Shown: positions 48,553 to 57,233 of the stretch, one piece after another
How positions within the stretch are numbered: position 1 is the stretch's first letter
Layout of the letters: each line of letters opens with the position of its first letter
Source: Rhodothermia bacterium
GTDB lineage: Bacteria > Bacteroidota > Rhodothermia > Balneolales > Balneolaceae
Reading direction: 5' to 3'
Length of the DNA: 64,000 bases
Assembly (NCBI GenBank): GCA_030427885.1
Contig: JAUICM010000002.1
Location: 558,001-622,000, forward strand
Translations under genes and position numbers: made by a program
Notes under the pieces: generated by a model
Seen by the model: only the letters and a program-made list of their open reading frames with translations
Told to the model about the DNA's origin: nothing
Database searches by the model: none

Positions 48553-49368
48553 ATGACCTCCACCCTCAAAGAAAAAGACTCCTATCAAGTGCTTGGCGTC
48601 GACATTTCTCCCTATTCAATTCAGGAATTTTATTTACTGGTGGAAGAACGCTTAAAAGATAACCGGTCAACTTCCCCCCCCCTTTTCGTGGTTACCGTGA
48701 ATCCTGAAATCGCTATTCATTCTATTATTGATAACGACTTCAAAGAGGTGTTAAAAACTTCCAGTATTAACACAGCTGACGGTGTGGGGATCAGCTGGGC
48801 CATCAGCTATTTGTATAATGAACATATTGAACGTATAACAGGCTCCGATTCAATGGAATTAATTTGCACACATGCAGCAAAGTATTCTCAATCGGTTTAT
48901 TTCTTTGGAGCCGCGCCGGGTATTGCTCTTCAGGCATCTGCAATGCTTAAGAAGCGGATAAATCACTTAATAGTGGAAGGGACTTATTCGCCCGATAAGC
49001 CAGACCTGAAATTCGAACAACTTCCCATAAGAGTTCAATACGACCTTCAAAAAGCTTCGGTCATCTTTGTGGCTCTTGGTGCTCCTTCACAAGAAAAGTG
49101 GATCCATGAGAACCTTAAAAATTTACCTCACTGTAAATTAATAATTGGAATAGGTGGTGGTCTGGATTTTATCGCAGGAAGAGTGAAACGGGCTCCCGTG
49201 ATTCTTCAAAAGAGTGGCCTGGAATGGATATATCGCTTATTCCTGAACCCTTCAAGGTGGCGAAGAATGATAAAGCTTCCACTTTTTGCACTCAATGTGA
49301 TGCTTCTTAAGCCACATATGAAATCCCTGGAAAAACCTTCACTCCCTGAAGCAAGAGGACAATTATGA
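48553..49368 (+). CDS. WecG/TagA/CpsF family glycosyltransferase
   Basis: 271 residues from the ATG at 48553, chosen because the longer frame begins inside the -24/-12 promoter. GT26 landmarks are NTADGVGISWAISYL, FFGAAPGIALQASAML and VALGAPSQEKWI. This family adds ManNAc or similar sugars to the lipid-linked HexNAc made by WecA-like enzymes, so it probably performs the second step after the enzyme at 25218. It overlaps the epimerase gene by four bases. Confidence 0.9.
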   Translation: MTSTLKEKDSYQVLGVDISPYSIQEFYLLVEERLKDNRSTSPPLFVVTVNPEIAIHSIIDNDFKEVLKTSSINTADGVGISWAISYLYNEHIERITGSDSMELICTHAAKYSQSVYFFGAAPGIALQASAMLKKRINHLIVEGTYSPDKPDLKFEQLPIRVQYDLQKASVIFVALGAPSQEKWIHENLKNLPHCKLIIGIGGGLDFIAGRVKRAPVILQKSGLEWIYRLFLNPSRWRRMIKLPLFALNVMLLKPHMKSLEKPSLPEARGQL

Positions 49369-50501
49369 AAGTTCTGGTCACAGGTGCTGCAGGTTTTATC
49401 GGGTTTCACCTTTCAAAACGATTACTTAGCGAGAACTTTGAAGTGATAGGCCTGGACAATATGAATGACTATTACAGTTTAAACCTTAAGTATGCCAGGC
49501 TTGATCAATTGGGAATAAATACGACGGGCATTGGTTCATATAATGTGCTCACTAAAAGCGATAGCTTTGAGAATTTCTCCTTTATTCAAGCTGACTTACG
49601 CAACCAAATGCAAATAATGGATCTGTTTACCCGGGAACATTTTGATGTTGTGGTTCATCTCGCAGGTCAGGCAGGAGTTCGGTACAGTATTGATAAACCG
49701 CATGAGTACATTACTTCAAATGTAGAGGGGTTTCTGAATATTCTTGAAGGTTGCCGGCAGAATATACCTGCGCATCTCATTTTTGCTTCCTCCAGTTCGG
49801 TATATGGGTCAAATACAGAAATGCCCTATAAAACCTCTGATAAAGTGGACAAGCCAATAAGTTTATACGCCGCAACTAAAAAAGCCAATGAATTGATGGC
49901 ATATAGCTATGCTCATTTATTTAAAATCCCGGTAACAGGGCTTCGGTTTTTTACCGTATATGGACCATGGGGACGACCGGATATGGCCTATTATAAATTT
50001 GCCAACCTTATGAATAAGGGAAAGTCAATCGATGTATACAACCATGGTAAAATGGCCAGAGATTTTACTTACATCGATGATATTATTGAAAGCATCTTCC
50101 GGCTTATTCCTAAACCTCCTCAAAGTGATGCAAAAAAATCTACTTTGGATCCCGAACATAATGGTAATGGGCAAAATGGAGCTCCAGGGCATGCGCAGGT
50201 ACCCTACCATTTATTCAATATTGGGAATGGGTCTCCTGTAAACCTGTTGAGTTTTATACAGCTTCTTGAAGAAGAGCTGGAAATTGAATCCGTAAAAAAT
50301 TATTTACCAATGCAGCCGGGAGATGTGGAAAAAACCTGGGCCGATGTTTCTGAGCTATACGAATACATCAGCTATAAGCCCCAAATCAATATAAAAGAAG
50401 GAATACATCATTTTGCTGACTGGTATCAGGGGTATTATGGAGCAACCTCACAGAATAGGTTAAAAGCTCTGCAAAAAGAATTATCTGCCTTTTTCATATG
50501 A
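49365..50501 (+). CDS. NAD-dependent sugar epimerase (UDP-glucuronate 4-epimerase-like)
   Basis: 378 residues. SDR-extended fold: GAAGFIGFHLSKRLL at the N-terminus, HLAGQAGVRYSIDKPHEY, FASSSSVYGSN, and the catalytic YAATKKANE. The GVRYSIDKP and RFFTVYGPWGRPDMA motifs fit UDP-glucuronate 4-epimerases. A Gly/Asn-rich insertion at about 262-285 is unusual. It supplies a nucleotide sugar for the polymer. Confidence 0.9.
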   Translation: MKVLVTGAAGFIGFHLSKRLLSENFEVIGLDNMNDYYSLNLKYARLDQLGINTTGIGSYNVLTKSDSFENFSFIQADLRNQMQIMDLFTREHFDVVVHLAGQAGVRYSIDKPHEYITSNVEGFLNILEGCRQNIPAHLIFASSSSVYGSNTEMPYKTSDKVDKPISLYAATKKANELMAYSYAHLFKIPVTGLRFFTVYGPWGRPDMAYYKFANLMNKGKSIDVYNHGKMARDFTYIDDIIESIFRLIPKPPQSDAKKSTLDPEHNGNGQNGAPGHAQVPYHLFNIGNGSPVNLLSFIQLLEEELEIESVKNYLPMQPGDVEKTWADVSELYEYISYKPQINIKEGIHHFADWYQGYYGATSQNRLKALQKELSAFFI

Positions 50502-50640
50502 CAGATTTTTATGCCCCTCCTTATTTATTGCAAAATGTGTAAAAAAGCATGTAATACTTATGTAACACTTTATAGCCAAAAAGGTTGTACCATGCAGTAA
50601 GGAATTGTTTTAAATAAAATTAAACAGGTCAGAGCAGAAA

Positions 50641-51012
50641 ATGGAAGAATCAAAAAAAGAGACCCCAAAAAATTTAGAATTAGATAAAGGGAAGATCTTT
50701 ATAGTAGTTGAAATTATTGAATATGTACCAAATTCAGTACTCATAAAGACGATCATCAAGAAATCAACGGGTAATATTACCGCGGTTTCATTTGATTCCG
50801 GGGAAGCTTTAGCAGAAAAGATTTCCCCTTTCGATACTTTTCTTCAAATCATTGACGGAAAAGCTGAGATTCTAATAGATAGTGTATCCCATCTGTTAAG
50901 TGTTGGCGAGTCTATTATCATTCCCGCACATGCACGAAATACTATTGTTGCTAAAGTCCGGTTTAAAATGATCTCAACCATTATAAAAAGCGGATACGAA
51001 GATGTGAGCTAA
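50641..51012 (+). CDS. Small cupin-domain protein
   Basis: 123 residues. Cupin pattern in the C-terminal two thirds: FDTFLQIIDGKAEILIDSVSHLLSVGESIIIPAHARNTIVAK. The first metal-binding motif lacks its usual histidines, so metal binding is doubtful. Alone between the epimerase and the right-hand repeat. Function unknown. Confidence 0.75.
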   Translation: MEESKKETPKNLELDKGKIFIVVEIIEYVPNSVLIKTIIKKSTGNITAVSFDSGEALAEKISPFDTFLQIIDGKAEILIDSVSHLLSVGESIIIPAHARNTIVAKVRFKMISTIIKSGYEDVS

Positions 51013-51187
51013 GGCATCTGATAGTTATCAGATCCATTATAAAGACAAATCTCTCTGTCTTTATGCCCTATCACATAACGGATAGCTGAATCATATCCCG
51101 ATACCCTGTTTACTTTCTCACAAACTGAATTTTCAATTCTCTCCCATCTTCTTTCACAGTGATGACCCAAAGATTGAATGAAGTTTG

Positions 51188-51486
51188 AACACCTCTGGCC
51201 TGCTGCTTGGCAAGATCGAACCTATTGAATTCGAGACCAAAGAACTGAGCCTCGCCCCCGGCGATAAGATCATGATGTTCACGGATGGTGTAACGGAAGC
51301 CATGGACATCAACGAAGATATGTACGAAGAACCCCGCCTCGAAGCCTTCCTCGAGAAACATGCAGCCGATGATATCACCAAGATGGTTCGCAACCTGTTG
51401 GTAGATGTACTTAAATTCGTGGGCAAAGCTGAGCAGTCCGACGACATCACCATTCTCTCCCTGGAATACAAAGGGCAGGGATAAGC
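51188..51486 (+). pseudogene. Truncated 3' copy of the PP2C phosphatase gene (right direct repeat)
   Basis: An open frame of about 99 codons equals the last part of the phosphatase domain encoded at 2-1048, ending with the same QSDDITILSLEYKGQG and stop. The receiver and the first half of the phosphatase are missing; upstream bases show no similarity to them. It is visibly GC-richer than its surroundings, like the left copy. The simplest reading is a displaced gene end left when a 50-kb island entered, with the left gene now carrying a different allele of the 3' end. Confidence 0.85.
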
Positions 51487-51581
51487 TTCAAAAAGATATT
51501 GCCCTCAGTGTAATAAGTCCTTATCTTTGGGGCTCTCTGGAATTGGGTATCCCGATACATGAGAAATTTTACTGAAGAAAT

Positions 51582-51636
51582 GCACCCGTAGCTCAGTCCC
51601 GGTATTCCGGGAAGTACCTGACTACAAATCAGTATG
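51582..51636 (+). pseudogene. Partial, damaged tRNA-Arg copy
   Basis: The first half of the tRNA at 51661 is repeated: GCACCCGTAGCTCA, then a rearranged D-arm (CCCGGTATTCCGGG, a new hairpin), then an anticodon arm CTGACTACAAATCAG with loop CTACAAA in place of CTACGAA. There is no variable loop, T-arm or 3' acceptor strand. Probably a recombination scar at an integration site. Confidence 0.7.
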
Positions 51637-51660
51637 CTTCAGTATACATATTGAAAACAT

Positions 51661-51734
51661 GCACCCGTAGCTCAACTGGATAGAGTACCTGACTACGAAT
51701 CAGGCGGTTACAAGTTCGAATCTTGTCGGGTGTA
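51661..51734 (+). tRNA. tRNA-Arg (ACG)
   Basis: A complete cloverleaf: acceptor GCACCCG/CGGGTGT, D-arm GCTC...GAGT, anticodon stem CCTGA/TCAGG with loop CTACGAA (anticodon ACG), T-arm ACAAG-TTCGAAT-CTTGT, discriminator A. CCA is not encoded. tRNA-Arg genes are common targets of tyrosine integrases, and integrase remnants lie 6-9 kb to the right. Confidence 0.95.
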
Positions 51735-51791
51735 CTTAATAATTAACAGCAATTTATAGTAAATATTTATACAAGCTATTTATCGCTGTTT

Positions 51792-52673
51792 ATGTTTGGG
51801 GACCACATAGGGACTACAAATCTATCTAGTATTACTTTTCTTTTACTCATATTCGCTAGATATTCAAGGGTGGACAAATCTTTAAAAATAGATAAAATCA
51901 TAAAGATTTTAGGTGATCGAGTTGATAATCAATTCGAATACATAACAACAAACCTATCTCTTAAAGAAAGAGTTGTGAATCCATATCATCGTTTTAATGA
52001 TGATATTTTGGGTGATCAACAAGATCCACAACAAATCAATTTTTATACTTCGAATGGTTTTTTTAATTACAGCAATAATCTAACAAAAAACACATTACTC
52101 GAGATTTCTGTGCCTGCAGGTTACAAATTAAGTCAAATTAAAACTGACCTGCGATTCGTCACATATTTTATTCTTTTAAATAAACCGAATAAAAAAAATC
52201 GCCTTCGCTATATATACCATACCTCAATCGATCAAATATTTGATTTATCTGGTTATTTAGTTGAAGACTATAATAACCAACTTTATTCTGAAATAAGAGT
52301 TGCATCAACTGATGCAAAAAAAAGGCTTGATATAGCTTTTCAACACCATTCATTTCAAAAAAATCTATCCAATGCTAAGCCTAAAAAAACAACAGAGGTA
52401 AGGACTAGATACAAAGAATTTTTTAGGGATATAATTACCAAGAAAATTAAATCTAATTCTGCATTTAGTATGTCTTTAGAGAAGATTAACGGAACTGAAC
52501 TGGATAAAGAAGTAAAAATATTTAGCGCTGGCAAGGTTTTTATACCTTCTCATATTTTTAAAATCTGTAGCTCCACCTATTGTGGCGATTTTCCTTTTAT
52601 ACATGAAGATACATTTAGGGATATTTTTGATGAAGTATCCGCTGAAATAGCTAGGGAAAAAAGGGGGAAATAA
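51792..52673 (+). CDS. Hypothetical protein of the accessory region
   Basis: 293 residues, no recognised domain. The first ten residues (MFGDHIGTTN) come from a tRNA-proximal tract with the partly repeated GGGGACCACATAGGGACTAC, so the true start may be later; a GTG near 51868 is possible. The protein is rich in Lys, Asn and Ile and lacks Trp and membrane segments. First rightward gene after the tRNA. Confidence 0.55.
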   Translation: MFGDHIGTTNLSSITFLLLIFARYSRVDKSLKIDKIIKILGDRVDNQFEYITTNLSLKERVVNPYHRFNDDILGDQQDPQQINFYTSNGFFNYSNNLTKNTLLEISVPAGYKLSQIKTDLRFVTYFILLNKPNKKNRLRYIYHTSIDQIFDLSGYLVEDYNNQLYSEIRVASTDAKKRLDIAFQHHSFQKNLSNAKPKKTTEVRTRYKEFFRDIITKKIKSNSAFSMSLEKINGTELDKEVKIFSAGKVFIPSHIFKICSSTYCGDFPFIHEDTFRDIFDEVSAEIAREKRGK

Positions 52674-52757
52674 AAGGGAATAATCCCACCCTTTTCTGTA
52701 GCCCTCCTTAGAATACACCCCGACCTTTGTTGTGTAAATTTTAACGAGCAAAGGTAT

Positions 52758-52958
52758 ATGCCAATCTTAAAGACCAGAATCATTCGACCTAAGGAACTCA
52801 GCGAAATTCTCGGAGTTTCCAGAACAACTCTCTGGAGAATGCAGAATAGAGGTAATCTTCCTAACTGCATTCGTATATCAGCTGGAGCTGTAGGGTGGAT
52901 TGAGTCTGATATAGAAAATTGGCTTAAAGCAAAAAAGGCTGGAAAGTCCAGCTTTTAG
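52758..52958 (+). CDS. AlpA-like excisionase/regulator
   Basis: 66 residues. MerR-like winged helix: RPKELSEILGVSRTTLWRMQNRGNLPNCIRIS, ending VGWIESDIENWLKAKK. This is the form of phage AlpA/Cox-type regulators that act in excision or integrase control in satellites and islands. All its Trp codons are TGG and its stop is TAG, so it is not part of the recoded module. Confidence 0.88.
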   Translation: MPILKTRIIRPKELSEILGVSRTTLWRMQNRGNLPNCIRISAGAVGWIESDIENWLKAKKAGKSSF

Positions 52959-52984
52959 CTTTGCTCACAACATGGAGCTATTAT

Positions 52985-53356
52985 ATGCCCCGAATTGAAA
53001 ACATTACATATAAAACTGTAACTAAAGTCTTTTTACGCACAAAAGACTCAGAAATGGCTGATGAACATCTTGCTACAATTACTGTAGATGTTCCCGATCC
53101 AGAAAAATATCACTTTGATATTATTGAGTGGTTCCATCATGAACTAAAACGAAAGTTTCCAGAACAAATTCAAGAAATCTCTCTGGAAGATATAGATGAA
53201 AACGAGCTTTACTACCAATCTGAACATTTAGCAATCGTAGAACGTGAGGATAGTAAAGAACTAATTTATTTGGACGGGCGATTTACAGGAAATCTACAAA
53301 AACTCGAACAGAACAAATGGATGGAGGCCTTAGAAGAACGGAGTAATACTCAATAA
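52985..53356 (+). CDS. Hypothetical accessory protein
   Basis: 123 residues from the ATG at 52985, preceded by GGAG at a suitable distance; the frame extends to a TTG at 52961. Acidic and Glu/Leu-rich, with DIIEWFHHELKRKFPEQIQEI and a strand-rich C-terminal part. No family recognised. It lies 26 bases after the AlpA-like gene and uses normal TGG codons. Confidence 0.6.
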   Translation: MPRIENITYKTVTKVFLRTKDSEMADEHLATITVDVPDPEKYHFDIIEWFHHELKRKFPEQIQEISLEDIDENELYYQSEHLAIVEREDSKELIYLDGRFTGNLQKLEQNKWMEALEERSNTQ

Positions 53357-53366
53357 AAATTAACTT

Positions 53367-53674
53367 ATGATAAAAAAAACAAATACATTGAAAAAGTATT
53401 AGAAGAACTAAGAAACGTAATTTATGACCATGAAGAAGTGATTATGCACCGGCTTAAAATTCATCTCAGACATGATGCAGAAGTCAATAATTGGAATGAT
53501 GAGTTTTCATTAGCCGTAGCCACTGGTGGTTGTACTTTTGATAAGTTAGAACAACATACAGCATTAGTTAATAAGTCCAGGCTTTACTTACCTGACGAAA
53601 TGATAACAGATGCTATCAAAACTGAAATCATGATATATCTACATGATTATGGCTTTGAATTAACTGGAATATAA
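53367..53674 (+). CDS. Small hypothetical protein needing a -1 frameshift at an A8 run
   Basis: The ATG at 53367 opens a frame that stops after 11 codons. A -1 step within ATAAAAAAAAC joins it to an open frame that continues KNKYIEKVLEELRNVIYDHEEV to the TAA at 53674, about 102 residues. The joined frame has no start upstream; inside it the first ATG is at 53438, which would give 78 residues. Either a one-base deletion, slippage on the A run, or use of the internal start explains this. No family recognised. Confidence 0.5.
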
Positions 53675-53706
53675 AATCGTGACTGCAAATTAAATATTAA
53701 CTGTAG

Positions 53707-53734
53707 AGTTCAAGGATAGCATGCACCTTGGACT
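53707..53734 (+). terminator. Possible terminator hairpin
   Basis: AGTTCAAGG pairs with CCTTGGACT around a ten-base loop. Only a short T run follows, so termination is uncertain. It lies 33 bases after the stop at 53674. Confidence 0.4.
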
Positions 53735-54063
53735 TTACAAAAGCAATTTTATTAAAATTACTATTTCTTTTTTAAAAAAATAATACTGAATAAATATACA
53801 CAGGCGACTCCATAGTTTAGCTTTATCATAAAAGTATTGGGTCTGGGACGATTAAAAGTAAAGCTGAACTTGCAAAAAAGTTGCGAGAGTTTGCAGAGCG
53901 TTTATTGTAAAAAGTGCTTCATTAAGTTTATTTGCTTTCTGTAAATATTATCAGCGCTGCACGAACTTACGCCTCCTCATCAGAATTAAATCTTAAAAAT
54001 AGGTCAGCACTTTAATTTTGCAGTACACAGACTAATATTTCGTCTGTAAGATTACTGCTCATG
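53735..54063. other. Gene-poor stretch with a coding remnant
   Basis: About 330 AT-rich bases. A frame at 53821-53910 reads GSGTIKSKAELAKKLREFAERLL before a TAA and looks like the tail of a lost protein; a TAG directly upstream and no start codon make it a remnant. Nothing else recognised. Confidence 0.4.
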
Positions 54064-54528
54064 CTATGAGGTTATTTTCGGATTCATTGTAATAGGTTTA
54101 AAAAACATTATCAATTCGTCCAACCTATTTTCTGAAATACCTTCCCCATTATAAAATCTGTCTTTCATTACTAATTCCACTGGTAAATAGTTCTGAATAC
54201 ACTTCTGAAATTCGTTAAACACTTTATCTTCGGATTGAATAGCTAAAAATTCGTTACAGTACTTCCCGATTTCTGAAGGAAGTATAGATGAATTCATCAG
54301 TCAATCCTTATCGATATTAAAAGTACTACCTAAAGAATGTAGGAATTCGTACTTCGGATTATATATTCGGCCCAGGTGATAGATCTCCGATATATACCCT
54401 TTCACCACTCCTAAGCTTTTTGCAAATTTTTGGTTATTGCAACCCACCAAATAATGGATGAGAATCACCTTCTTTTGAAGACAGATTGAAGGTCAGGTTA
54501 GTTTTTTTAAGTTAATTATTGTTGCCAT
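54064..54528 (-). CDS. XRE-type regulator with two in-frame TGA codons
   Basis: From the ATG at 54528 (AGGA about four bases upstream) the frame runs 154 codons to a TAG at 54064, interrupted only by TGA at codons 12 and 76. Residues 24-78 resemble an XRE helix-turn-helix: FAKSLGVVKGYISEI, then NPKYEFLHSLGSTFNI, then D-TGA-L-M. XRE proteins very often have DWL at exactly that place, so the second TGA stands for Trp. The recognition region has one extra residue (YHLGRIYNP), so some decay is possible. It is divergent from the primase-helicase gene and probably represses it. Read with the standard code this would be a pseudogene. Confidence 0.6.
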
Positions 54529-54575
54529 GATATCCTATTGTTTTGTATTACTTTATTCTATTAATAATCTTCGGT

Positions 54576-54619
54576 TTAGTCAAATTATTTGAACGTTTTT
54601 TGAAGATTCCCTTGACTAA
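54576..54619. promoter_or_regulatory. Operator-like inverted repeat in the divergent region
   Basis: TTAGTCAA (54576-54583) and TTGACTAA (54612-54619) are perfect inverted copies separated by 28 bases, midway between the divergent XRE-like and primase-helicase genes. Position and symmetry fit a binding site for the XRE-like protein. Confidence 0.45.
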
Positions 54620-54687
54620 GTTCTCTATAATGAATAGAGTATAAGTAGGTTATAAATAATGGTACCCTTTCATCAAAAAAGTTAAAA

Positions 54688-57168
54688 ATGAAATTCGAAT
54701 TCTCCCTTCACCCCCAATCTTTTTCTGAAAAACCTAGTGGCTCCTGAGTCGCTACAATCAGCAAAAACCTGCGTACCGTAGAAGCGGATTCCCCAGCCGA
54801 TCTACTTAATGCTGTAGAGCAGGGGCAATCCTGATCTCCCGCCGTTTTTAACGGCACCCGAAATAATACCAACTGAGTTAAGCAGTCGAACTTAGCCTTA
54901 GATTTTGACTGCGGAATTACTCCATATGAAGTTATTCAACGATTAAAAAGCTACGGCATAATACCGACTTGCTGATATCCTACCTTTAGCGATACTCCAA
55001 GAAAACGAAAATTTAGACTGGTGTTATTTTTAGATACAGAGATCACGGACTTGCCCACCCGTAATTTTTTAATGAACGGGTTAATTGCGCTGTTCCCCGA
55101 AGTAGATAAAGCCTGTAAAGACCCAGCTCGCTTATTTTATGGCACTAATAAAAAAGGGGAACTTCTTAACCCAACTCCAATCTCTGTTGAGTTGCTTACC
55201 AGCGTACTCGAAAGTGATAAGTTAAAAGGTGGAGGCCGGTTACGCAAGATTAACCCCAAAACCCCCGGTGCAATAGGAGCTCGAAAACATGGCTTTTCAG
55301 CGGCTTCCTATAGTATATATATAGAAGACCGCTCAAAAGCCACAAATCAGCAAAAGCTTGCCTACTATGAGATGCTTAAACGCAATAAAAGGAACAAATG
55401 CGTTGATAGAAAAAAACTGGCTTCCCGAGTCCGGATCTTTGATGAGTTTCTCCATGGCAATAAGCGATGTACGTATGCACAGCTTCTTGGAATCGCTCAG
55501 AATCTAGCATGAATGCAAGGCGGTCAGCAGCTTTATGAGCAGCGACTGAAGGAGTTCAATCGCCATCATAAAGGTACGAATCCTTATCCCAACGATGGAC
55601 GGTTTGAGCTGATGAGGGTGATTAGTAAGTATAATGCTCAGGTGGAAACCGCTTACTTTCCTCAGCGCTTACTGCTGTTTTCACCATACCCAGAGGATCA
55701 CCGCTACCATAATCTTCTCACTGCAGAGCGGGATATTTTTCAAGGGGTGGAGGTCCTCAACCCTCCTGCTCCCATTTCTTTAACCAATGCTGAGCAGCTT
55801 TTTGATTATGAGTTTAACAACGCCTTAGACTGCCTCAGCGATGACATCTTTATCTTTAAGCTTCCCACTGGAATTGGAAAGTCTCGACGCATTAAAGAGC
55901 TGGATGAGGTCCTGCTTGCCTTTCCTACCAATGAGCTAAAGCTAGAGCAATTTCAGAGCAGAACCGAACATAACAATGCACATTTGACTCCCCCGTTCCC
56001 GGTATTTCAGGATGCACAGCTTAATGAATCGTTAGAAAGGTTGTTAAAAGCTGGATTTATAAAACAGGTCCATAGCATACTTTGAGACCTAAATAATGGG
56101 GCCTGTGGTGGCGTGATAGATCAGCTAAGAGCCCAAGACTATGTCCGCAAGATCCAGCAGATCAAAAAAAAGTATGAAACGGTGTTTACAACCCATAGCC
56201 GAGCTATCCATACCCAGTTTGAGCATGATACTGTGATCTTTGATGAGGACCCACTAGCCTTGCTTAACGATGTAGATACCCTAAGAATTGCTGACCTGAA
56301 AAAGATCGGAAATCAGAGTATTTCCAGCATGTTTGCAAACACATCAACCACATTGCTAACGCTTCAGCGTTATTTAGAGGGAGTACCTGCAGGTCAGGTA
56401 TATACCCTTCCAGAAACGTACCGCACTGATATTTCATCTGAGGCTTACACTGTAATGCATACCGAAGGGGTGGATAGCAATATCGTTAAGTTTCTGGGTT
56501 CCAACTACTTCTATAAAGATGAAAATAACCGTGATTTAATTCATTTTGTGAAGGCCGAAGACTTACCGGCAGACAAAAAGATCATTATTATGAGCGCAAC
56601 GGTTCCTGCTGATATCTATAAGAAATTATACGGGGACAGGGTCCAGATTATTGACATTACAGAGGTGTCTCATGCGGGTAGGATCACCCAACATACCAAG
56701 TATTCTTACTCACGAAATTCTCTCGCAAAACATACCGATGAATTAAATCAGAAACTTTCGCCCTACCCTACTATTACTTTTAAAAGCTTCAACAAACAGA
56801 TAAAAGGAGCAGCGCCTGACATGTGATTTGGGAATTGCTCGGGGTATAACCAGTACACTGGAAAATCAATTAATGTAGTAGGGACTCCTCACCGTCACAA
56901 CGCCCAGTATTTATTGCTCGCTCAGGTCATGGGGATTGATATCAATCAGGTAGACAAGACTTTTACCATGCAAACGGTAGAATGGAATGGATTCAGGTTT
57001 AGCTTTAATACCTTCTCTGAGGAATCTCTTCGTGAGATTCAGTTAAGCTTAATCGAAAGTGATTTAATTCAAGCTGCTGGTAGAGCCCGGGCACTGCGGG
57101 AAGATGTTGAAGTTCATATTTATTCTAACCTGCCACTCAGAATCTCACAGCAGTTTATCAATGATTAA
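54688..57168 (+). CDS. Primase/SF2-helicase-like replication protein with seven in-frame TGA codons
   Basis: One frame of 826 codons runs from ATG 54688 to TAA 57166-57168 with no frameshift. Its only interruptions are seven TGA codons, at residues 20, 49, 63, 96, 275, 466 and 713. Only one TGG occurs (residue 766). Read as Trp, the TGAs give a normal Trp content (8 in 826). The N-terminal part has LALDFD at 70-74 and YPTFSDT...KFRLVLFLD, like plasmid/phage primases with an acidic catalytic pair. The C-terminal part is an SF2 helicase: LPTGIGKS (392-399, Walker A), VIFDEDP (Walker B), MSAT (635-638), QAAGRAR (795-801). No TAA or TAG falls inside. A standard-code pipeline would split it into fragments. 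Confidence 0.8.
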
Positions 57169-57233
57169 TCACAGGAATATCAAACATCAATGCTTACTTC
57201 AAGCAAACAAATTTTTAACTAAAACAAAAACTA

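Noticed and set aside
51792-52673. Integrase at the tRNA
   Set aside because: No R-H-R-Y catalytic pattern; only the first residues derive from an att-like tract.
53800-53875. Possible tRNA with anticodon TCA near TTTATCATAAAAG
   Set aside because: The loop lacks U33 in the right place, there is no T-arm GTTCRA and no acceptor pairing.
54745-56826. TGA codons read as selenocysteine
   Set aside because: Seven TGAs in one protein and more in two unrelated genes, none followed by an evident SECIS hairpin; the contexts fit Trp.
54688-57168. Plain pseudogene from random decay
   Set aside because: Possible but disfavoured: no TAA, no TAG and no frameshift in 826 codons, intact helicase motifs, and normal Trp content only if TGA is counted as Trp.
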